A stretch of DNA of 16,197 bases from JBCCZC01 sp039188505 (GTDB lineage Bacteria; Pseudomonadota; Gammaproteobacteria; Xanthomonadales; SZUA-38): the NCBI GenBank assembly GCA_039188505.1, contig JBCCZC010000084.1, forward strand, positions 1 to 16,197. Direction: 5' to 3'. A program made the position numbers and the translations under genes. Shown here piece after piece: positions 7,713 to 14,407 of the stretch; the stretch's first letter is position 1, and every line of letters starts with the position of its first letter. Below the pieces are notes generated by a model, which saw only the letters and a program-made list of their open reading frames with translations, did no database searches and was not told the origin of the DNA.

Positions 7713-8644
7713 GGGCGAAGCGGCAGGAGGGCGTGGCCCTCGTCACCGCCGTCCTGGCGGTGGCCCTGGGGACGCTGGTGACCGTCGCCGTCATGCGCGA
7801 GCTCATGCTCGACATCCGCCGGGCGAACGGCGTGATTGGGGCCGAGCAGGGCTACCAGTACGCGCGCGGGCTCGAGGTGTGGGCGCAGTCCATTCTCCGG
7901 GAAGACGCGCGCCTTGGCGGCGCGGTGGATCACGCCGGCGACATCTGGGCCAAGGGCATCCCGTTCATCGACGTACCCGGCGGTCGGCTGACCGGGCGCA
8001 TGGTGGATCTCGGCGGTCGCTTCAACCTGAACAACCTGGTCGTGAACGGCGAGGTGCAGCCGAGCCAGGTGGCCATCTTCGGTCGTCTGCTCACCGAGCT
8101 GGGTCTGAACCCCGACCTCGCGCCGGCCGTCGTGGACTGGATCGATGCGGATATCGTGCCCGAAAGGCAGGGCGCCGAGGATATGGCCTACCTGCGAGCC
8201 GATCCGCCGTACCGGGCCGCGAACCGACCGCTGCTCCATCCGAGCGAGCTGCGGTCGGTGGCCGGCTTCGACCGCGAGACCTACGAGCGCCTCGCGCCCT
8301 ACATCGCCACGGTCCCCACGCAGGGGCAGCCGCTGCCGCTGAACATCAACACCGCGCGGGCCGAAGTCCTGGCGGCCCTCGATCCCGCGCTGACGCTGGC
8401 GCTTGCGCGGGAGATCGGCCGGGATGGCCAGGCCCGCTTCAAGTCCATCGACGCCTTTCTGGAGAACCCGAGGCTGCAGGAACGCGACCTCTCGCGGCTG
8501 CGGCCGCTCGTGACCGTCGAGAGCCGCCATTTCCTCGCCGAGGGCATCGTCGATTTCAACGGCGTCGAGCAGCGCTATTTCGCGGTGCTGGAGCGTTCCG
8601 GCGGCGGAACGCGGACGCTGCTGCACAGCCGCGGCGCCTTCTGA
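7709..8644 (+). CDS. gspK: Type II secretion minor pseudopilin GspK
   Basis: This 311-residue protein is much larger than the other pseudopilins, as expected for GspK/XcpX. The leader is MRAKRQEG, then VALVTAVLAVALGTLVTVAVM; the +5 residue is T, not E, which is the known exception in GspK. Further family motifs are FNLNNL, VDWIDAD followed by GAEDMAYL (the region that carries calcium ligands in known GspK), and LNINTARAEVLAAL. It caps the pseudopilus tip. GTG 7709 overlaps the gspJ stop (GTGA). The next large gene, gspL, begins only after a 154-base gap that holds a short reading frame and a hairpin. Confidence 0.93.
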   Translation: MRAKRQEGVALVTAVLAVALGTLVTVAVMRELMLDIRRANGVIGAEQGYQYARGLEVWAQSILREDARLGGAVDHAGDIWAKGIPFIDVPGGRLTGRMVDLGGRFNLNNLVVNGEVQPSQVAIFGRLLTELGLNPDLAPAVVDWIDADIVPERQGAEDMAYLRADPPYRAANRPLLHPSELRSVAGFDRETYERLAPYIATVPTQGQPLPLNINTARAEVLAALDPALTLALAREIGRDGQARFKSIDAFLENPRLQERDLSRLRPLVTVESRHFLAEGIVDFNGVEQRYFAVLERSGGGTRTLLHSRGAF

Positions 8645-8714
8645 CCATGGCGCGGATTCCTCCGGCCGCCACGCGGGGCGGGCAAACCGAGCGCCAGGAG
8701 GGTGCGAGGTTCGC

Positions 8715-8720
8715 TACAAT
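8715..8720 (+). promoter_or_regulatory. Candidate -10 box TACAAT inside the gsp cluster
   Basis: TACAAT matches the -10 consensus at five of six positions and lies between gspK and gspL, 10 bases before the ATG of a 23-codon frame. No clear -35 is present at standard spacing (CGCCAG). It could provide a second transcript for gspLMN and the genes behind them. Confidence 0.35.
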
Positions 8721-8730
8721 CCACGCCGCC

Positions 8731-8802
8731 ATGGCCACTCTGTTCTCCAACATCCCCGGCGTTCGTCGGGCTGCCACTCCCTCGCCGGGAGTCGGGCGAT
8801 GA
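8731..8802 (+). CDS. Possible 23-codon leader peptide upstream of gspL
   Basis: A short frame starts at ATG 8731 (MATLFSNIP...) and ends ...PSPGVGR with TGA at 8800-8802, overlapping the gspL ATG at 8799 as ATGA. It has no Shine-Dalgarno but follows a TACAAT box by 10 bases, so it might be read from a nearly leaderless message. Its last third runs through the hairpin that contains the likely gspL Shine-Dalgarno, so translation of it could open gspL. No known peptide family is recognised, and a chance frame of this length is quite possible. Confidence 0.35.
   Translation: MATLFSNIPGVRRAATPSPGVGR
8776..8792 (+). promoter_or_regulatory. Hairpin covering the gspL Shine-Dalgarno
   Basis: ACTCCC at 8776-8781 and GGGAGT at 8787-8792 form a perfect 6-base-pair stem with the loop TCGCC. 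GGGAG at 8787-8791 is the best Shine-Dalgarno for the gspL ATG, seven bases downstream, so the folded form would hide it. Confidence 0.45.
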
Positions 8803-9941
8803 AGCCCATCGCGGTCATCCGCCTGCGCGCGGACGGCACGGCGGAATGGCTCGATCCGATCGCCGGGACCCCGCGCTCGGGTCCGCTGACGGAGCGGCCG
8901 GACGTGAACGGCCCCGTGACGGTGCTCGTCCCGGGCGAGGACGTCCTCGTCGCGCGGGTCGATATCGCCGCGCGCCAGCGGCAGCGCCTCCTGCAGGCCG
9001 TGCCCTATGCCCTCGAGGACCAGCTCATGGACGAGGTGGACCAGGTCCACTTCGCCCTGGGGGAAGCGGTCTCCGGCGGACACGTGGTCGCCGCGGTCGC
9101 GCGGGAGCGCATGGCGGCCTGGCTGGAACAGCTCGACGAGGCCGGCGTGGACGCCGCCGCGATCGTCCCCGACACGGCCGCGGTGCCCCGGGCCGACCGG
9201 GAGCACGTGGTGCTGCTCGATGGGGAGCGGGCCCTCGTGCGGGCCAGTGACGGGAGCGCCCTGGTCGCGGATCGCGGCGAGCTCGACGCGTACCTCGAGC
9301 TGATCGGCGCCGAGCGCGTCCGGGTGCTCGGGGCGGGCGACGATCCGCTCGTCTCGATGGAATACGGTCGGGAACAGGAACGCGATCCGGCGCTGAAGGT
9401 GCTGGCGGGAGCTGCCAGAAGCGCGGTCAACCTCCGACAGGGGGACTTCGCCCGCGACGACGGGGGCAGCCAGGGGCTGCGTCGCCTGTGGTTCATCGCC
9501 GCCGCGCTCCTGCTGGTCGCGGTGTGTGCCGAGACGATCGGTCGTGGCCTGGCCGTCTGGCAGAAGAACAATCACGCCGAGGCCGTTGAGGCCGAGGTCA
9601 ACGCGCTCCTCACGGGCACGTTTCCCGAGATCAACCGGGTCGTCGACGCCCGGATCCAGATGCAGCAGGCCCTCGATCGCCTCCGCGGTACGGGCAGCTC
9701 CGGCAGCCTGACGCTGCTCCGGCTTGCCGGCCCCGCGCTGGCGGGCGACGCCCAGGTTCGCGTTGAGGGTATGACCTATCGGCAGGGCTCGCTGCTGGTC
9801 GAGCTGAGCGCGGCGGATCTCCGCCGTATCGAGGCCGTACGTCAGCGGCTCTCCGGCCTGGAGCTGGCGGCCCGGATCGAATCGGCCAACACGCTCGAGG
9901 ACAAGGTGACCGCGCGGATCCGCATCGGGGGTGGCTCGTGA
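8799..9941 (+). CDS. gspL: Type II secretion inner-membrane platform protein GspL
   Basis: This 380-residue protein has the GspL layout: a cytoplasmic actin-like part (about 1-225, with LLQAVPYALEDQL and VVAAVARERMAAWLEQL), one transmembrane helix at about 230-248 (LWFIAAALLLVAVCAE), then a periplasmic part with a coiled-coil start (EAVEAEVNALL) and a ferredoxin-like end (VEGMTYRQGSLLVELSA). GspL ties the secretion ATPase GspE, not in this window, to GspM and the pseudopilus. The start ATG 8799 overlaps the stop of a 23-codon frame and has GGGAG within an upstream hairpin. The gene ends in a GTGA overlap with gspM. Confidence 0.93.
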   Translation: MKPIAVIRLRADGTAEWLDPIAGTPRSGPLTERPDVNGPVTVLVPGEDVLVARVDIAARQRQRLLQAVPYALEDQLMDEVDQVHFALGEAVSGGHVVAAVARERMAAWLEQLDEAGVDAAAIVPDTAAVPRADREHVVLLDGERALVRASDGSALVADRGELDAYLELIGAERVRVLGAGDDPLVSMEYGREQERDPALKVLAGAARSAVNLRQGDFARDDGGSQGLRRLWFIAAALLLVAVCAETIGRGLAVWQKNNHAEAVEAEVNALLTGTFPEINRVVDARIQMQQALDRLRGTGSSGSLTLLRLAGPALAGDAQVRVEGMTYRQGSLLVELSAADLRRIEAVRQRLSGLELAARIESANTLEDKVTARIRIGGGS

Positions 9942-10417
9942 AGGCCTGGTGGGCCGGATTGACGTCGCGGGAGCGGGTCGCGCTCGTCAGCGTGCTGTTC
10001 GTGGTGCTGGCGTTCATCTACTGGCTTGCGATCTGGCGCCCGCTGCTGTCCGCGTCTGTGAATGCGACCCAGCGCCTGGATGGAGCGACCCAGGATCTCG
10101 CCTGGATGCAGGCGGCCGCCGCCGAGGCTCGGAGGCTCAAGATTCAGCCGGTCCGTGCGACGAGCCGCGGCGACCTGTCGCTGCCGGCCCTCGCCGAGCA
10201 GAGCGCGCGGTCCGCCGGCCTCGGAGCCGGATTCCGGCGGGTGGAGCCGATCGGCGAGGATCGCCTGCGCGTCACCCTCGAGGGCATTTCCTTCGATGCC
10301 CTCATGAACTGGCTCACGCTCCTCGAGGGTCGCTACGCGATCGCCGCCGAGGAGCTCTCCGTCGACCGGGCCGGTGCGCCCGGCGTCGTCGATGCTCGGC
10401 TGACGCTCGCCGAGTGA
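9938..10417 (+). CDS. gspM: Type II secretion inner-membrane platform protein GspM
   Basis: This 159-residue protein has a short cytoplasmic start (MKAWWAGLTSRERVAL), one transmembrane helix (about 15-34, VSVLFVVLAFIYWLAI), then a periplasmic coiled-coil and a small ferredoxin-like domain (LEGISFDALMNWLTLLE). WxxLxxRER before the helix and SFDxLxxWLxxLE near the end are hallmarks of GspM/XcpZ. It pairs with GspL in the platform. GTG 9938 overlaps the gspL stop, and the gene ends in a GTGA overlap with gspN. Confidence 0.92.
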   Translation: MKAWWAGLTSRERVALVSVLFVVLAFIYWLAIWRPLLSASVNATQRLDGATQDLAWMQAAAAEARRLKIQPVRATSRGDLSLPALAEQSARSAGLGAGFRRVEPIGEDRLRVTLEGISFDALMNWLTLLEGRYAIAAEELSVDRAGAPGVVDARLTLAE

Positions 10418-11169
10418 AACGGTCGCTGATCATCGCGGCGGTGCTCCTGCTCCTGGCGCTGGCCGTCCTTGCGCAGTGGCCGGCTCGGCAGGCGGCGCAG
10501 GTGCTCGGCCTCGAGGCGATGGGGGCGTCCGCCACGCGGTGGGACGGCACCCTCTGGAAGGGCGGCGCTGACGGCCTCCAGGTCCGGGGCGTTCGGCTCG
10601 GCGAGCTGGACTGGACGCTGCAGCCGGCTTCCCTGCTGCGGCTCTCGCCGACGCTGTCGCTGCGCGTGGACGGACCGGAAATCAACGCGAGCGCGGTCGT
10701 GGAAAGCGACCTCACCGGGTCCAACCTGCTCGCCAGCGGTGTCGAAGTCAGCGCGCCGGCCCACTGGCTCCAGCACGTCATCGGCCAGCCGTTCCTGCAG
10801 CTCGCCGGGACGATTGACGCCCGCCTCGCGACCGTTCGCGTCGAGGACGGCTGGCTCACGGGGATCAGCGGGGTGACGCGGTGGCAGGACGCGGTCGTGA
10901 CCGGTCGCATCCGCGCGCCGCTCGGCGCGCTGCGCATCGACTGGGTCGAGACCCCGAATGGATCGGTCGGGACGCTGTCCGACAGCGGTGGTCCGCTGCG
11001 CATCGCGGGCACCGTGACGATCGAGAACCGGCAGTACGTGGTCGACGCGACGCTGAACGCCGCGGCCGACAATATTCCGGTCCGCCAGGCCCTCGAAGTG
11101 CTCGGTCGACCGGACGCCTCGGGCGCTGTTAGGCTTGCGATCTCCGGCCCAATGGTTCCCATCCGATGA
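10414..11169 (+). CDS. gspN: Type II secretion protein GspN
   Basis: This 251-residue protein has one N-terminal membrane segment (about residues 5-21, LIIAAVLLLLALAVLAQ), then a beta-rich periplasmic domain. The motif ATRWDGTLWKGGADGL is the typical GspN signature (W.GT.W.G), followed by LGELDWTLQP and ALRIDW. GspN is present in only some type II systems and its exact role is unsettled. GTG 10414 overlaps the gspM stop, and its own stop overlaps the start of the HisN-like gene (ATGA at 11166-11169). Confidence 0.88.
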   Translation: MKRSLIIAAVLLLLALAVLAQWPARQAAQVLGLEAMGASATRWDGTLWKGGADGLQVRGVRLGELDWTLQPASLLRLSPTLSLRVDGPEINASAVVESDLTGSNLLASGVEVSAPAHWLQHVIGQPFLQLAGTIDARLATVRVEDGWLTGISGVTRWQDAVVTGRIRAPLGALRIDWVETPNGSVGTLSDSGGPLRIAGTVTIENRQYVVDATLNAAADNIPVRQALEVLGRPDASGAVRLAISGPMVPIR

Positions 11170-11936
11170 GCGATACCCTCGACGAACTGCTCGGCGTCGC
11201 CAGGCAGGCGGCAGAGGCTGCTGCGGAGCGGCTGATGGCCCACTACCGCACCCATCTCACCGTTCAGACGAAGCCCGACGGCACGCCCGTGACCGTCGCG
11301 GACGAAGAGGCCGAGCAGGTGATCCGGGAGATCATCACCGACGCCTTCCCGAACCACGGCTTCTACGGCGAAGAAGGCGGGGCGTTCGGCCTCGATCGCC
11401 CGGTCGTGTGGCTCGTTGACCCGCTCGACGGGACCAAGAGTTTCGTCCGGCGGACGCCGTTCTTCTCGACCCAGATCGCCGCCATGGCCGGTGGCCGCCT
11501 CGTGGTGGGTGTTTCGAGTGCCCCGGCCTTCGGGGAGATGGCATGGGCCCACGCCGAGAGCGACGCCATGCTCAACGGTGAGATGATCCGCGTATCCGAC
11601 GTGGGACAGATCAACGACGCGAGCATTTCCACGGGCAACATCGGCACCCTGGCGCGGTCGAGCGGCTGGGATGCCCTCGGCGAGGTGCTCTCGCACGCGA
11701 ACCGCACGCGGGGCTACGGCGATTTCTGCCATTACCACATGCTCGCCTCGGGTCGCGTCGATGCCGTCATCGAGTCGGACGTGAACATCCTCGACGTCGC
11801 GGCATTGAGCGTGATCGTCGAGCGCGCGGGCGGCGTCTTCACGGACCTCGGCGGGAAGCCCCTGGATCTCGACACCTCATCGGTGCTCGCCGCGACGCCG
11901 GGGCTGCATCAGCCGCTGCTGGAGCGCTTCACGTGA
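11166..11936 (+). CDS. hisN: Inositol-monophosphatase-family phosphatase, histidinol-phosphatase (HisN)-like
   Basis: This 256-residue metal-dependent phosphatase contains the family motifs KPDGTPVTVADEEAE, GEEGG (E69, E70) and WLVDPLDGTKSFVRRTPFFS (D85, D88 as metal ligands), plus ILDVAALSVIVERAGG near the end. The phrase DGTKSFVR.TP and the absence of CysQ-type features favour histidinol-phosphatase HisN, which removes phosphate from L-histidinol phosphate in histidine synthesis; no other his gene is nearby. The usual W of the WDxAA motif is L here. A broader inositol- or nucleotide-phosphatase role is possible. It is joined by 4-base overlaps to gspN upstream and nudE downstream. Confidence 0.8.
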   Translation: MSDTLDELLGVARQAAEAAAERLMAHYRTHLTVQTKPDGTPVTVADEEAEQVIREIITDAFPNHGFYGEEGGAFGLDRPVVWLVDPLDGTKSFVRRTPFFSTQIAAMAGGRLVVGVSSAPAFGEMAWAHAESDAMLNGEMIRVSDVGQINDASISTGNIGTLARSSGWDALGEVLSHANRTRGYGDFCHYHMLASGRVDAVIESDVNILDVAALSVIVERAGGVFTDLGGKPLDLDTSSVLAATPGLHQPLLERFT

Positions 11937-12484
11937 GCCGTCTGCCGAAGATTCTCGACCGCGAGCTCGTCGCGCCCGCCAACCTGTTCAAGGTCGAGCG
12001 ACTCCACCTCGAGTTCAGCAACGGCGTCCGTCGCATCTACGAGCGCTTGCACAGCCGCGGGCTGGGGGCCGTCATCATCGTGCCGGTCTTCGAGGACGGT
12101 CACGTGCTCCTCATCCGCGAGTATGCGGCGGGCTTCCACCGCTTCGAGCTTGGCCTGCCCAAGGGGCGCCTCGAGCGCGACGAGTCGCCGGAGGAGGGCG
12201 CCAACCGGGAGCTCCAGGAGGAGGCCGGCTTCGCCGCTCGCAAGCTCGAGGTGATCAACGACTTCTCCCTCGCGCCCGGGTACATGGGCCACAAGACCCA
12301 GGTGGTCCTGGCGCGCGACCTGTATCCGAGCCGCCTCGAGGGCGACGAGCCCGAGGAGATCGAGACGATCCGCTGGCCCCTCGACAACCTCTACGATCTC
12401 GCCCGACGCGAGGACGCGACCGAGGGTCGGTCGATCGCCGCCCTCTACTTCGCCCGCGACTACATCGCCAAGGAAAACGAATGA
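11933..12484 (+). CDS. nudE: NUDIX hydrolase NudE (ADP compounds hydrolase)
   Basis: This 183-residue protein contains a complete Nudix box at residues 78-100 (GRLERDE, then RELQEEAGF), which binds Mg and cleaves nucleoside-diphosphate linkages. The flanks GAVIIVPVFEDGHVLLIREY and FELGLPKG fit NudE, which hydrolyses ADP-ribose, NADH and diadenosine polyphosphates. The pairing with cysQ is common in gammaproteobacteria and strengthens the assignment. GTG 11933 overlaps the HisN-like stop; the end overlaps cysQ in ATGA. Confidence 0.9.
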   Translation: MSRLPKILDRELVAPANLFKVERLHLEFSNGVRRIYERLHSRGLGAVIIVPVFEDGHVLLIREYAAGFHRFELGLPKGRLERDESPEEGANRELQEEAGFAARKLEVINDFSLAPGYMGHKTQVVLARDLYPSRLEGDEPEEIETIRWPLDNLYDLARREDATEGRSIAALYFARDYIAKENE

Positions 12485-13284
12485 ACGAACTCGAGCAGTG
12501 GCTCGATCCCGTCCTCGCCATTGCGGAGGACGCCGCGGAGGCCATCCTGGCCGTCTACGACACGGAATTCTCGGTCGCCGAGAAGGAAGACAGGACGCCC
12601 GTTACTAAGGCCGATCTCGCAGCCCACAAGGTGATCGTCGCCGGGCTGGAGCGGCTGACGCCCGACGTGCCCGTGCTGTCCGAGGAATCGAGTGAGCTGC
12701 CCTTCGAGACGCGCAGCAGCTGGACGCGCTACTGGCTGGTGGATCCGCTCGACGGGACGCGCGAGTTCATCAAGCGCAACGGCGAGTTCACCGTCAACAT
12801 CGCTCTCATCGACCGCGGGGAGCCCGTGCTTGGCGTGGTCCAGGTGCCGGTTTCGGGGCGCTACTACCTGGCCGCTCGCGGGGTCGGCGCCTGGGCAGGG
12901 GAACGCGGCGGCGAGCGCCGGCGGATCCGCTGCCGATCGCTTCCGGACGGCGCCATGACCGTGGCGGGGAGCCGCTCCCACGCCGGTGAGCGCCTCAAGG
13001 GGTATCTGGATCGCCTGGGTCCGCACGAACTGGTCAGCATGGGCAGCTCGCTCAAGTTCTGCCTCGTCGCCGAAGGCCGGGCCGATCTCTACGTGCGCCT
13101 GGGGCTTACCTCCGAATGGGATACCGCGGCCGCGCAGTGCGTGGTCGAGGAGGCCGGGGGCCAGGTGACCACCACGGCCATGGAGCGGCTCGCCTACAAT
13201 ACGAAGGATTCGTTGCTCAATCCCGAGTTCTTCGTCTTCGGCGATGACGCCCGGGACTGGTCGGCGTACCTGGATTCCGACTGA
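12481..13284 (+). CDS. cysQ: 3'(2'),5'-bisphosphate nucleotidase CysQ
   Basis: This 267-residue enzyme of the inositol-monophosphatase superfamily converts 3'-phosphoadenosine 5'-phosphate to AMP, clearing the by-product of sulfate assimilation. Motifs: KEDRTPVTKADLAAHKVI, LSEESSE (E68, E69), YWLVDPLDGTREFIKRNGEF (D88, D91) and SEWDTAAAQCVVEEAGG (D214). DGTREFI..NGEFTVNIALI is specific for CysQ and separates it from the HisN-like paralogue two genes upstream. It is the last member of the 4-base-overlap chain; a Shine-Dalgarno for the next gene follows its stop. Confidence 0.93.
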   Translation: MNELEQWLDPVLAIAEDAAEAILAVYDTEFSVAEKEDRTPVTKADLAAHKVIVAGLERLTPDVPVLSEESSELPFETRSSWTRYWLVDPLDGTREFIKRNGEFTVNIALIDRGEPVLGVVQVPVSGRYYLAARGVGAWAGERGGERRRIRCRSLPDGAMTVAGSRSHAGERLKGYLDRLGPHELVSMGSSLKFCLVAEGRADLYVRLGLTSEWDTAAAQCVVEEAGGQVTTTAMERLAYNTKDSLLNPEFFVFGDDARDWSAYLDSD

Positions 13285-13286
13285 CC

Positions 13287-13292
13287 GAGGAG
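13287..13292 (+). promoter_or_regulatory. Shine-Dalgarno of the leucine dehydrogenase gene
   Basis: GAGGAG lies seven bases before ATG 13300 and fixes that start. It shows that this gene, unlike those before it, is translated independently although it is only 15 bases behind cysQ. Confidence 0.75.
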
Positions 13293-13299
13293 TGCGTGC

Positions 13300-14355
13300 A
13301 TGAAGCGCGTCGACGTCGATCTGCCTGGCTGGACCGGTGAAGCCGTCCACGTCTTCGAGGATTCCCTGACCGGGGCGCTCGCCGCCATCGCCATCCATCA
13401 GCGTGTGGAAGGCCGCTCGGCGGGCGGGACGCGCATGAAGGTCTACAGCGAGCCCGGCCACGCGATCGAGGACGCCCAGCGCCTGGCCGAGGGCATGACC
13501 TTCAAGTGGGCCGCGGCCGGACTCGAGCTCGGCGGAGCGAAGGCCGCCATCCACGTGCCGCCCGACCTCGGGGTCGAGGCACGGCGCAACCTTCTGGAGC
13601 GCTACGGGGAGTGCGTGCGCGACCTCGAGGGTGCGTTCTCCACGGGTCCCGACCTGGGTACATCGTCGGAAGACATGGATATCGTCGCAGAAGTGGCTCC
13701 GGGTCTCGCGCTCGGCCGCACGGTCGACGCTGGCGGCGCCGGGGATCCGGCGCCGTACACGGCCCTGGGCGTGCTCGAGGCCATGCGCGTGGTGCTCCAG
13801 TTCCTCGACGGTGAACCGGTGTTCGCGGACGCTGGCGTGATCATCCAGGGTGTGGGCAACGTGGGCGCACAGCTGGCGGCGAAGCTGCAGGCCGAAGGGG
13901 CGAAGGTACGGGTGTCCGACATCGACGCCAACGTCGTCGACGCCTGCCGTGTCATGGGCATCGATTCGGTTCCCATGGAGGCCGTCTACGAGACCGAGTG
14001 CGACATCTTCGCGCCCTGCGCCACGGGGGGCATACTGCGGCGGCGCAACATCAGCGCGATGCGGTGCCGCGCGGTCGCTGGCGCGGCCAATACCCAGCTG
14101 CGGGACCCGGCCGACGCCGAAAGGCTGAAGGACCGCCGCATCGCCTACGCCCCCGACTTCATCATCAACTGCGGCGGCGCCATCGCCATCACCCGCATGG
14201 AGCTGGACGGTTGGGACGCCGAGCGCGCGCGCGCGGCCACGATCGAAACCGTGCGAGAGAACCTGACCCAGGTCCTCGAGGCGGCCGCCCTCAGCGATCG
14301 CAGCCCCCAGGCGTTGGCCCTGGAGCTGGTCGAGGAGCGCATCGCCAACCGCTGA
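13300..14355 (+). CDS. ldh: Leucine (branched-chain amino acid) dehydrogenase
   Basis: This 351-residue enzyme of the Glu/Leu/Phe/Val dehydrogenase family deaminates L-leucine, valine and isoleucine with NAD to 2-oxo acids. Visible: SAGGTRMKVY, MTFKWAAAGLELGGAKAAI with the two active-site lysines K69 and K81 (positions 68 and 80 in Bacillus enzymes), GPDLGTSSEDMD with D118, the Rossmann motif GVGNVG at 184-189, then CDIFAPCATGG and YAPDFIINCGGAI. Length and motifs fit leucine dehydrogenase better than glutamate dehydrogenase; phenylalanine or valine preference cannot be excluded. The products can feed branched-chain acyl-CoA and iso-fatty acids, abundant in Lysobacterales. It probably shares the cysQ transcript. 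Confidence 0.88.
   Translation: MKRVDVDLPGWTGEAVHVFEDSLTGALAAIAIHQRVEGRSAGGTRMKVYSEPGHAIEDAQRLAEGMTFKWAAAGLELGGAKAAIHVPPDLGVEARRNLLERYGECVRDLEGAFSTGPDLGTSSEDMDIVAEVAPGLALGRTVDAGGAGDPAPYTALGVLEAMRVVLQFLDGEPVFADAGVIIQGVGNVGAQLAAKLQAEGAKVRVSDIDANVVDACRVMGIDSVPMEAVYETECDIFAPCATGGILRRRNISAMRCRAVAGAANTQLRDPADAERLKDRRIAYAPDFIINCGGAIAITRMELDGWDAERARAATIETVRENLTQVLEAAALSDRSPQALALELVEERIANR
13734..13755. repeat. GC-rich perfect inverted repeat inside the leucine dehydrogenase gene
   Basis: CGGCGCCGG at 13734-13742 and CCGGCGCCG at 13747-13755 form a 9-base-pair stem with the 4-base loop GGAT. It lies in the codons for the conserved AGGAGDPAPY region. The mRNA hairpin would be very stable, but G/C-rich codons for Gly, Ala and Pro make such repeats likely by chance. 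Confidence 0.5.
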
Positions 14356-14395
14356 TTCGCGCACTGGATCACGGGCCGCGGGGCGCGCCGAGGGC

Positions 14396-14401
14396 TAGAC
14401 T
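14396..14401 (+). promoter_or_regulatory. Candidate -10 box TAGACT of the beta-helix gene
   Basis: TAGACT ends six bases before ATG 14408, so transcription would start at or next to the start codon. No Shine-Dalgarno is present, which fits a leaderless message. No -35 is recognised at 16-18 bases upstream. Confidence 0.35.
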
Positions 14402-14407
14402 GCGGGC

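Noticed and set aside
5880..9575. Minus-strand frames opposite the gsp genes (5880-7187, 7352-8626, 8556-9575)
   Set aside because: Arginine/histidine-rich shadows of clear pseudopilin and platform genes on the plus strand.
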